From an uncultured Clostridia bacterium (GTDB lineage Bacteria; Bacillota; Clostridia; Christensenellales; Aristaeellaceae), in assembly GCA_944362695.1 (NCBI GenBank), contig CALVTQ010000042.1, forward strand, positions 1 to 37,807: a stretch of DNA of 37,807 nt, in the 5' to 3' direction. Positions 23,880-32,900 of the stretch are shown here, piece by piece. The translations under genes and the position numbers were made by a program. The notes beneath the pieces were generated by a model that saw only the letters and a list, made by a program, of their open reading frames with translations, did no database searches and was not told the DNA's origin. Positions within the stretch are counted from its first letter, which is position 1; each line of letters begins with the position of its first letter.

Positions 23880-24461
23880 TCATTCGCCGTTTTTCTGGAT
23901 GAGAATCAGCTCCGGCGTGCCTGCCTTCGCGTTCAAAAAACGATGATGCGCCACGTTGTATTCGCGCACGGATAGCCGCCCCGCCCAGTCAAGCAGCGCT
24001 TCCCGCTCGCGCGCGCCCTCCTCGTGGCCGGGATAAATGCATACCGTCACAATGCCGCCCGGCATGACGATCCCGCACGCCGCCGCAACCGCCGTGAGCG
24101 TCGTATCCGTCATCGTCGTCACGGCGTGCTGCGCGCCCGGCAGCCAGCCGAGGTTGAACATCACCGCGCGCGACGGCCTGTCCACGTGCTCGCGCATCGT
24201 CTCGTGGCCCGCGTGCACGAGCGTCACGCGCTCCGCATAGCCCGCCTCGGTCACACGCTCACGCGTGCGCTCCACCGCCTCGGCCTGTACGTCGAAGGCG
24301 ATCACATGCCCTGTCTCGCCGACGAGCTCACACAGAAACAGCGTGTCCTTGCCGTTGCCCATCGTCGCGTCGACCGCCACATCGCCCTCGCGCAGCACGC
24401 CGCGCATGTAGCCCGCTGCCAGATGCCGCGCGTTTCTCAAAACAAATCTCTCGTCATTCAT
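23880..24461 (-). CDS. mnmM: tRNA methyltransferase MnmM (YtqB family)
   Basis: 193 aa. A class I SAM-dependent methyltransferase. Motif I is DATMGNGKDTLFL, the acidic loop is IAFDVQ, and the family motif FNLGWLPG and CIYPGHEEG follow. YtqB/MnmM methylates the aminomethyl group to form mnm5(s2)U34 in some tRNAs; older records call it rRNA methylase. The length fits the family. It starts 48 nt after the secreted-protein gene on the same strand. Confidence 0.88.
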   Translation of the reverse strand: MNDERFVLRNARHLAAGYMRGVLREGDVAVDATMGNGKDTLFLCELVGETGHVIAFDVQAEAVERTRERVTEAGYAERVTLVHAGHETMREHVDRPSRAVMFNLGWLPGAQHAVTTMTDTTLTAVAAACGIVMPGGIVTVCIYPGHEEGAREREALLDWAGRLSVREYNVAHHRFLNAKAGTPELILIQKNGE

Positions 24462-24509
24462 CGTCTTGTGGGAGTTCCTTCCTTAATATAATATGCCGCT
24501 TAGATATCT

Positions 24510-25670
24510 TTACGCGTCCGCCTGCGTGCCGTCATCCGCGTAAAGGTGCCAGTACGCCACGGCATAGTCCTCGATGCCGATCTCCAGCGTCACGCGGCCC
24601 CTCTCCGCCTGTGCGATGTAGCGCATCGTCACGCCGTCCGCGTCCACGGCCAGCTCGCCGTAAGGCGGTTCGCCGGACGCCTCGCCCTCGATGTAGAGCA
24701 CGCCGCCGACCGCGTACACATCCGCATCGCAGCGGAACAGCGCCGCCGCCTCCTGCACGCTCATGCCCACGCACAGCCCGCGCGGCCCGGTGAAGCCGCT
24801 GCCCGTCACGCTCACGCTGCTCACGCGCTCCACGCCCGTCGCCTCGTCCCAGTAAAGCGTCGCCGCCATGCCATCGTAGATCAGGATGCGCCCCGCGTCA
24901 CCCGGCAGCGTCTGAATCTCCTGCGGCTCGCCGATGGGCGCGACCATGTCCGCCATATCCGCATACACCGCAGGCGCACCATTGACCGTCACATCCCCCG
25001 CGCCGAACATATCCGCGCCGCTGGCCACAGCGAGCACCTCGCCCTTCTGCCTGCCCGCGATCTCGTGCGCGGTCTTCATGCCGTCCTCGGCCTGCGCCTG
25101 CGTCGCGTCGTGCACGGCAAAGCGGATCGACTCGATCGTGCCGGTCTGCGTGTCGATGACGTGCGTGAGCGTGTATTCCTTCATCGCCGTGCCCTCGCCG
25201 CCGTACGTGATGCGCTCCACGCCGTAAACGCCTTCGTCGCCCACGTAGGCCCAGCTCCAGCCGTAGCCCGCCTCCTGCTCGGCGAACACGCTGAGCATGG
25301 TGTTGGTCTGCTCAATCTGCGCGCCGCCGAGCGCGTCATGCAGGCCCATGCCCACACGAAGGCCGAGGCAGTCCGTGACCTGCGCGTTCGTCACGTCGAT
25401 CTGCACGATCTCATCCGCCGTCGGGTTCTGCGGCACAGACGCCAAAACCGTGCCGAACTCGTATTCGATCAGGTATTGCCCCGCGCGCGCCGGGTCGGCG
25501 GTGTCCATCGGGTCGTTGATGGGCGCAATCGGGGCGAGCGCCTGCGCAAACTGCTCAAGCCACCCCGCCGCAGCCGCCGCGTCATACCCCGCCGCGCACG
25601 CCATCGCGGGCAGCATCAGCGCCGCCAGCAGGATAATTCCGCATATTTTACTATGAATTGCTCGTTTCAT
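24510..25670 (-). CDS. Secreted protein of unknown function
   Basis: 386 aa. A signal peptide (about 1-26, ending ACA-AG) precedes an acidic, Lys-poor mature protein. Two copies of a short motif are visible: GLRVGMGLHDAL (103-114) and GLCVGMSVQEAAAL (298-311). The sequence looks like two related halves, each ending in beta-rich segments. The same motif occurs once in the membrane-anchored protein at 2608-3231. The Cys at residue 25 is preceded by A-M-A, but with Pro at -4 the lipobox is poor. I do not recognise the family. AAGGTG precedes the ATG. Confidence 0.7.
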   Translation of the reverse strand: MKRAIHSKICGIILLAALMLPAMACAAGYDAAAAAGWLEQFAQALAPIAPINDPMDTADPARAGQYLIEYEFGTVLASVPQNPTADEIVQIDVTNAQVTDCLGLRVGMGLHDALGGAQIEQTNTMLSVFAEQEAGYGWSWAYVGDEGVYGVERITYGGEGTAMKEYTLTHVIDTQTGTIESIRFAVHDATQAQAEDGMKTAHEIAGRQKGEVLAVASGADMFGAGDVTVNGAPAVYADMADMVAPIGEPQEIQTLPGDAGRILIYDGMAATLYWDEATGVERVSSVSVTGSGFTGPRGLCVGMSVQEAAALFRCDADVYAVGGVLYIEGEASGEPPYGELAVDADGVTMRYIAQAERGRVTLEIGIEDYAVAYWHLYADDGTQADA

Positions 25671-25681
25671 CGTTTTTCACC

Positions 25682-25709
25682 TTGCATTTTTGCTTTTTCA
25701 TGGTATCAT
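25682..25709 (+). promoter_or_regulatory. Candidate mrp promoter (extended -10)
   Basis: TTGCAT (25682-25687) and TGgTATCAT (-10 at 25704-25709) are 16 bp apart. Leader of about 70 nt to the GTG at 25786. Confidence 0.55.
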
Positions 25710-25744
25710 ATTAGATGTAACTCACGGGAGTACGCTCTCTGTCC

Positions 25745-25753
25745 ATTATAGCA
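25745..25753 (-). promoter_or_regulatory. Extended -10 promoter of the secreted-protein gene
   Basis: On the minus strand TGcTATAAT lies about 75 nt before the ATG at 25670. The -35 is poor. Its transcript would run through the mrp promoter. Confidence 0.6.
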
Positions 25754-25785
25754 GAGTTTTCCCCCGTTCGAAAGGAGTAATTTCC

Positions 25786-26646
25786 GTGTCTGATGAACTC
25801 AGAGAGGGCTGCGCGCCCAGCGAGTGCGGCACCAAGCCCGCCTGCGCAGAATGCAGCCACAACCATAACGCGCAGACCCAGCCCGAGGAGCCCAAGCGCG
25901 AGCCGCCGAAGGTCCGCAAGGTGATCGGCGTGGTCAGCGGCAAGGGCGGCGTCGGCAAGTCCCTCGTCTCCGGCGAGCTGGCCGTGATGCTCTCGCGCAT
26001 GGGCTATCGCGTCGGCGTGCTCGATGCCGACATCACCGGCCCGTCCATCCCGCGCATGTTCGGCATGCACGACAAGGCGCTGGGCGACGGCGAGTACATC
26101 TATCCCGTCGAGACCCCCAAGGGCGTGCAGGTCATGTCCATCAACCTGCTGCTCGAGAACGACGACACCCCGGTCATCTGGCGCGGCCCGGTCATCGCGG
26201 GCGCGGTCAAGCAGTTCTGGGAGGAAGTCAAGTGGGGCGAGCTCGATGTCATGGTCATCGACATGCCCCCGGGAACGGGCGACGTGCCGCTGACGGTCTT
26301 CCAGAGCCTGCCGGTCGACGGCGTCGTCGTCGTCTCCACCCCGCAGGACCTCGTCGGCATGATCGTGCGCAAGGCCGTGAACATGGCCAAGATGATGAAC
26401 ATCCCCGTGCTCGGCGTGGTCGAGAACATGTCCTACGCCGTCTGCCCCGACTGCGGCAAGCGCATCGAGATCTTCGGCAAGTCGCATATTGCCGAGGAAG
26501 CCGCCGCGCTCAGCCTGCCGGTTCTCGCGCAGCTGCCGTTTGACCCCACCGCCGCGCATCTGTGCGACGAGGGCGAGATCGAGACCGTCGAAAACCCGCT
26601 GATGGCGGATGCCGCCGCTGCGGTCGCCGGTCAGCTCGGCCTGTAA
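25786..26646 (+). CDS. mrp: Mrp/NBP35 family iron-sulfur cluster carrier ATPase
   Basis: 286 aa from a GTG codon with AAAGGAG 8 nt upstream; a start at 25690 would place it before its own promoter. A Cys-rich N-terminus (C9, C14, C20, C23) recalls the NBP35 cluster site. The deviant Walker A is GKGGVGKS, with DADITGPSIPRMFG and IDMPPGTGDVPL. A C-terminal CPDCGKR holds the CxxC used for the bridging cluster. The protein delivers Fe-S clusters to apoproteins. No DUF59 domain is present. A terminator follows. Confidence 0.94.
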   Translation: MSDELREGCAPSECGTKPACAECSHNHNAQTQPEEPKREPPKVRKVIGVVSGKGGVGKSLVSGELAVMLSRMGYRVGVLDADITGPSIPRMFGMHDKALGDGEYIYPVETPKGVQVMSINLLLENDDTPVIWRGPVIAGAVKQFWEEVKWGELDVMVIDMPPGTGDVPLTVFQSLPVDGVVVVSTPQDLVGMIVRKAVNMAKMMNIPVLGVVENMSYAVCPDCGKRIEIFGKSHIAEEAAALSLPVLAQLPFDPTAAHLCDEGEIETVENPLMADAAAAVAGQLGL

Positions 26647-26662
26647 TCTCCCATCGCAAATT

Positions 26663-26693
26663 GCGTCCGGACGCTTCGTTCGGGCGCTTTTTT
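26663..26693 (+). terminator. Terminator of mrp
   Basis: GCGTCCG (26663-26669) pairs with CGGGCGC (26681-26687) with one wobble, followed by six T. The remaining 26694-26865 is T-rich in part and shows no gene. Confidence 0.75.
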
Positions 26694-26865
26694 ATGCTCG
26701 CCGATTTGCCCGCGTCATCCCTTGCCGCCTCCATCGTTTCGCTTCACACACGGCGTCTCCGGCCTGCCGCGCTTTTCCCGCCCGATCAATCCTGATTGTT
26801 TTTCTTTTTATTATATGTATGTCACGCCGTCCGCGCCGCTGCATCGTCTTTTGTGTATATATCAA

Positions 26866-26895
26866 GGACCGGGACGCTTTGCCACGTCCCGGCCC
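26866..26895. terminator. Hairpin terminator after the giant gene
   Basis: An 11-position stem with one wobble (26866-26876 with 26885-26895) lies 5 nt after the stop at 26901. The T-rich tail is better on the plus strand (TCGTTTTATTT) than on the minus strand (TTGATATATA), so it may act both ways. Confidence 0.65.
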
Positions 26896-26900
26896 TCGTT

Positions 26901-29900
26901 TTATTTCTTATTGTACTGCGCGAAGCCCACGTCGATGTTGAGGATCGTCTGGCCCGAGCGCAGCATCAGCTCGTCGCTCATGCCCGTTTCGGGGTCGAGG
27001 TCGCTGTCGATCTCGCCGAGCGGTTCGCCCAGGTGCACCGTCAGCTTCTCGCCCTCGCCGGGGACGTGCTGCACGATGTAGCTGCCCGGCCTCAGCGAAC
27101 CGAAGCGGTAGTAGCCGTATTCATCGCTCGTCACGCGCGCGGCCTCCTGCGTCGTGCCGTCGCCGTTCACGTGCAGCAGCACGATCTCCACGCCCGGAAT
27201 CAGCCGTTCGTTGTAATCCTGCATGCCGTTGCCGTTCGCGTCGAGGAACACGCTGTCGCCGATGAGGCCCGGCTCGATGCCGCCGATGTTCATCTCGCCC
27301 TTCGTCTCGCCCATCGCCAGCGCAAACGGCTCGCTCTGGCCCACATTGCCCGGCACAACCGGCGCGCAGGAGCCGCCCTTGTCGCCGCACTGATCCGTGA
27401 GCAGCATGCCGCCCGACAGCATGAAGCGCAGGCTGTACGTCCCGGAGCGCAGCCTCGTGAAGCTGTATGCGCCGTCGCCGCCGGTCACGTAGGATGCCGC
27501 CGTCTGTCCGCCCTCGCCGAGAAGCTCGACCGTCACGCCGCTGAGGTGACCCTCTCCCTCGCCCGGCAGGCCGTCCACGTCCGCGTCTAGCCACGCGATG
27601 CCGGAGACCGCCGCGCCGTGCACAGCCTCAACCGCGTCAAGCGCCGCCGTCTCGCCCATCGCCAGCTCGATGCTCGCCGTCTCGCCCTCGAGCGCGTCGG
27701 CATCCGCCAGCGTCAGCGCCGTGCCGGGTGCGTAGAGCGCATCGTCCGGCAGGACGTAATGCACGCGATACGTGCCGGGGCGCAGCATCGGGAACGCGAA
27801 GTTTCCGTCCTCGCCCGTCACCAGCGTCGACACCACCGTGCCGCCCTGCATCGCCGTGACCGTCACGCCCGGCATGCCCGGCTCATCCGCCGCGCCTACG
27901 CCATCCTCGTTCAGATCCGTCACGACGCGGCCGCTGATGGCCGCCGGGACGATTGCGCCCGCGTTCACGCCGGTTCTGCCCTCGCCCATCGCGATGTCAA
28001 ATGCCTCGGTCGACGCCGTGCCCGCGTCCACATCGCCGATCACGCCCTCGCCCGCGCATGTGAAGATCATGCCGTCAGGCAGGCTCATGTCGATCGTGTA
28101 GCTGCCCATGCGCACGAAGCCTATGCTGTACGCGCCGCGCTCGTCCGTCGTCGTCTGCGAGACTGCCTCGCCGCTCGCCGCGTCCGTCAGCGTGATGACC
28201 GCGCCCGCAAGGCCGCTTTCGCCGCCGAACGCGCCGTCGTAAATTTCATCAATCCAGAGCATGCCGTCGATCACGCCGACGCCCACGACGCCCACGTCGA
28301 CGAGGCTCCTGTCCTCGCCGGAGGCCAGCGCAATCGCCTCGCCGCTCGCCGTCAGCGCGTCGGTCATCGGCACGCTCGATACGCGGCTGCCGGAGCTCGC
28401 GTTTCGGGAAAAGGCCATGCCGTCCGCAAGCGTGTAGGTCAGCTGCACGTCGCCCGGCATCACGCCCGCGATTTCGTATGCGCCTTTTTCGTCGGTTACG
28501 GCGGAATACGTCTTGCCCGCGTCCGCGCCGGTCAGCGCCGACAGCGTCACGGCCACGCCGGCCACGCCGCTGTCGCTGTTCTTCCTGCGCCCGTCGTCGT
28601 CGCTGTCATACCAGACGATGCCGCCCACGCTCGCGGGCTGCAGCGCGCCGATGTTCAGCCCGCTCATCGTCTGGCCCATCGTCAGCTCGCCGAGGTCGAT
28701 GCTCGCCGTCCGCTCATCCGCGCGCGGCACGATGGAATCGCCCGCCGTCGTGTAGACGTAGCCCTCGGTCAGCTCCGCGCTGAGCGTATAGCGGCCCGGA
28801 AGCAGCTCGCCGAATTCAAATTCGCCGCTGCGGCCCGTCTGCGTGGTGACCGTGCTGCCCTGCGCATCCGTCAGCGTCAGCAGCACGCCGCGCAGGCCGC
28901 CCTCGTCCTCGCCCATCAGGCCGTCGTAATTCTCGTCATTCCAGACCTTGCCGCTGACCGTACCCTGCGTGTATACGCCGAAATAGCTCGCGTTTTCCGC
29001 AGCAGCGCCGCCCATCAGCGTGAACGCCGCCGTGTAGCCGCGCCCTTCCACGACGCGGTCGAGCGCAAGCGTGCTCTTCGCCTCCGTGCCGGAGAAGACG
29101 TAGCCCTCGGGCGCATCGGTGCGGATCATGTACGTGCCGGGCATCAGATTCTCAAACGCATAGCGGCCCTGATCGTCGGTCACGGCGGTCGTCCGTATGG
29201 AGCGGCCCGTGCCGTTCATGAGCCTGACGTTCACATTCGCCAGCCCCGGCTCGCCCTCATCGTGCACGCCATTGACATTGCGGTCCTCCCAGACCGCGCC
29301 CGTGACCTTCGCCAGCCGCACGATGCCCGCGTCAGCCGTGTCGATCTCGCTTCCGGCCTCCACGGTGATGCTGCCCGTCGAGGACACATTGCCCTCGCTC
29401 GTCTGCACGCCGCCCCGGCTTACGGTGCGCGCCGTCCCGTAGAAGCACGCGCCCTCCTGCGCCGTGAAGCGCACGGTGTAGCGGCCCGGGGCCAGTCCCT
29501 CGAATGTGTACGTGCCGTCGTCCAGCGTCTGCGCAGTCGCGATGACAGCGCCGTCCCTGTCCATCAGCTCGACGCCCACGTTCGCGACGGCGCTCTCCTC
29601 CGCGTCGAATACCGCGTCCGCATTGTCGTCGTAATAGGCCGTGCCGGAGATCGAGCCGGAGAGCATCGCGCCGATGTGCATGGTGATGCTCTGGCCCATG
29701 GACAGCGTGAACGGCATGCTCCTGCCCGCGCTGGCCATGCTCTGCGGCACGACGCTGACCGGGTAATTCGTCTCAAGCCCGCTGACCTGCTTGGTCGCGC
29801 GCCACTGGCCCGGCAGCTGGTAGGCGAGCACATACTCGCCCGGGCCGATGTCTGTGAAGACGACCGTGCCCTGCTCGTCCGTGGTGTAGCTGATGCGCTC

Positions 29901-32900
29901 GGCGTCCGCGCCGTTCTCCTGGCGGATCAGCGAGACGCTCACGCCGCCGAAAACTTCCTCATAATAGCCCTTCTGGCCGTCGTACTGCGTATCCTTGAAG
30001 ACCGTGACCGTCAGCTGCGCGGCGAGCGTCGCGCCCGCGTCGATATCCTGCGCAACTTCGCCCGGCCTCAGGCTGAACGCCTTCGTGCTGCCGCTGGCCG
30101 ATACCGCGCCGTAAACGTCGGAATCCTCGCCGTAGCGCGTGAACGTCCAGCCGTCCTCGAGCTCAAAGAGCACGCTGTATTCGCCTGCGTAGAGGTTGTC
30201 AAACGCGTAGCTGCCGTCAGCTGCGGCCTCCGTGCGCGCGATTTCCTCGGTGTGGCCATCCTTCGCGCGCAGCAGCGCGACACCGGCGCCCTCAAACGCC
30301 TTCGCGTTCTCCGCGATGATGCCGTCGCCGTCGTCGTCGATGCGCACATGGCCGCTGACGGACGCGCCCGCCTCGATGACGATCTCGCCCATCGTGCCTT
30401 CGCCGCCCTGCTCGAGCGCGAACCGCGTCGTCACCGCGCCCTCGTCCATCTGCCTGCACAGATAGCCGCCGGGCAGCACGACGGCCGCCTCATATTCGCC
30501 GGGCATCAAGCCCGCGAAGCAGAACGCGCCGCTGTCGTCGGTCATGACGACCATCGGCTCCGCGTCCGCCGGGCCGTTCGTGTCAAACAGCTCGACCGTC
30601 ACGCCCGCGCGCCCCTCGACTACGCCGTCGCCCAGGCTCTCGCGGATCGTGCCGCTCACGCTCGCCGCGTAGATGCAGCCCGCGCTGACGATCACGTCGG
30701 TGTGGTCGCCGTCGATGGCGATCTCCGCGCTCGTGCCCATGCGGCTGTCGGTCACGCGGCTGGTGATGTGATCGCTGTAAATGTCGCTGTATGCGTACAC
30801 GAGCGCGTTGCCCGCGTCGAATTTCACGGTGTATGTGCCGCTGGGCAGCGCGTCGAAGCTGTAACGGCCCGCCGCGTCCGTGCGCATGCTCTGCACGACG
30901 TCGCCGTTCCTGTCAAGCAGCACGACGGTCATGCCCGCATATCGGCCCGTCTCCTGCGCGGTCATCACGCCGTCGGCATCCTCGTCAAAGAACGCCACGC
31001 CGCTGATGCGTCCGTCCCTGCCGGGCGACACGGTGTCAAACACGCCGCCGCCCTGCATGTCGAATTCGATCTCGCGCATCAGCGTGCGCTCCATGCTCTC
31101 AAGCGGCGCGCCGAAAGCCGTGCGGTAGGCCATCACGCCGCCGAATTTTGCCTGCGCCGTCATGCCCGCGCGCTCGGCGGTGCTCGCCAGAACGCTGATG
31201 GCCGTCTGGCCCGGCATAAAGCCGCTGCCCGTGGCCTCCAGGCCCGTCTCCGTGTCGATGTACGTGATGCGCACGGCGCTCACGTCGTCCTTCACGTCCG
31301 ACAGGCTCACGGCCGTCGGCCCGGTGATCACGTCGGTCGTCCGCGCGTCGGAGGGCTGCCAGCCGCCGCCCTCGAGGCAGTATTCCACACGCGCGCGGTA
31401 GCTGCCCGTCTCGCCGTCCGTCACGCCCGAGAGCACGACGCTCTCGATGCTCACGCGCTCGCCCGCCTTGCTCGCCACGGCGATCTCCGTGTGCGCGCCG
31501 GAAAGCGTCTCACCCGCCGGCATCGCGTCCGCGTCGAACGTCAGCAGCGTGAGCCCCTGCTGCTCGGCTGCGTAGAGCTCGGCCTCCATCGTCTCGATCT
31601 GCTCGCTCTGCGGTATGCGGATGCAGCGCATCGCCGTCGCGGTCATGTAGCCGCCCTGCGAGAGGTACGGCTCGATGACGATCTCCGCCTGCGGCACGTC
31701 CGCGAGCGCATAGCCCTGCGCCGGGGCCTTCTGGCGCAGCACATAGCTGCCCACAGGAATCGCCATCTCATTGCGATATGTATTGCCGTCCGTCGTGAAG
31801 CTGAGCACGGTCTCGCCGCTCGCAGCGTCGGCCAGCTCAAATTCCGCGCCCACGACAGCTTCGCCCGTCGCGGTGTCGGTCAGGTCGAACGTGAAGAAAC
31901 CCCTGTCGCTGGACACGGTGCGCTCCACGCGCAGCTCCTCGCCCGCGCGCACAAAGATCTGTGTGAACTCCCTGTCCGCGCCGAAGCCCTGCGCCCCGCC
32001 GATCTCCTGTAAATAGTATGTCGAGCCATCGATCGCCGCCGGGAGCTTCACCTGCGCGCTGCGTCCCTGCGCAACCTCCTCCGGCGTCACGTTGGCCCAC
32101 ACGGTGAGCTGCTCCTCCTGCGAGGGATAGGGCTTCATCTCGCCGTCCGCATCGACGAACACGCCGTACTGCCCGCTCAGCGGCACGATGTACGTGCGCA
32201 GATCGTCGGTGAACGTCAAGCCGGACTTGGCAACCGACACCATCGCGTATTCCTCCAGCGGCACGGCGACGCCCGTCACCTCGCCGCCGGTCACGTTCAG
32301 CGTGCGCTCCGTCGCCAGCGTGTAGCCCTCGGGAATCTGCGTCTGGCGCAGCACGTACACGCCCGCGGGCAGGCCGCCCACGTAGAGCGCGCCGCCCTGC
32401 ATCGTCAGGCGCCTGGCCGCGCCGTCCGCCGCGATGAGCTCAAAGCGCACCTGCGCCAGCTGCTGGTCGGTCAGCTCGCCGCCCACGATCTGCGCGCGCA
32501 CGCCGCCCAACGCATCCAGACACACGAAAGCGTGCTCGATGTCCACGGTGTTTTCGATGTTCAGGCGCACGCCATCCGCCGCGCGAACGCCGGCCGCCAG
32601 CGTCTGCGCATCGATCTGCGCCATATATTCACCGGCAGGCAGCGCCACGCTGACCATGCCGCTCTCGTCGCTCTGCGCGCGGATGCCCGTGTCGGTCATC
32701 TCGTCGCCCGACACGCTGAACACGCGGATGCCCACGCCCTGCATCGGCGCGACGGCGGAGCCGCCCTGCTCGTCGAGGCTGGACAGCCCGATGCTCATGT
32801 TCACCACGCCGTAGCTCGGATGTGCAATCGTCGCCGCGACGGCCTCGCCCGCCTCCGCCTGCACAACCGTCACGGGGGCGACGTCGTGGTCCTGCGGCGC

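Noticed and set aside
26800-26900. A possible small RNA on the plus strand ending at the hairpin 26866-26895.
   Set aside because: The upstream -10 candidate (TATTAT) has no -35, and the hairpin is explained as a terminator of the adjacent giant gene.
26901-31030. The SdrD_B units read as a tandem DNA repeat or CRISPR-like array.
   Set aside because: The repeats are divergent at the DNA level and in frame; they are protein-domain repeats.
27618-32012. A 1,464-codon plus-strand open frame opposite the giant surface-protein gene.
   Set aside because: It is His/Arg/Ala-rich with no domains and no ribosome site. It lies antisense to a clear repeat protein and is a by-product of GC-rich codon use.
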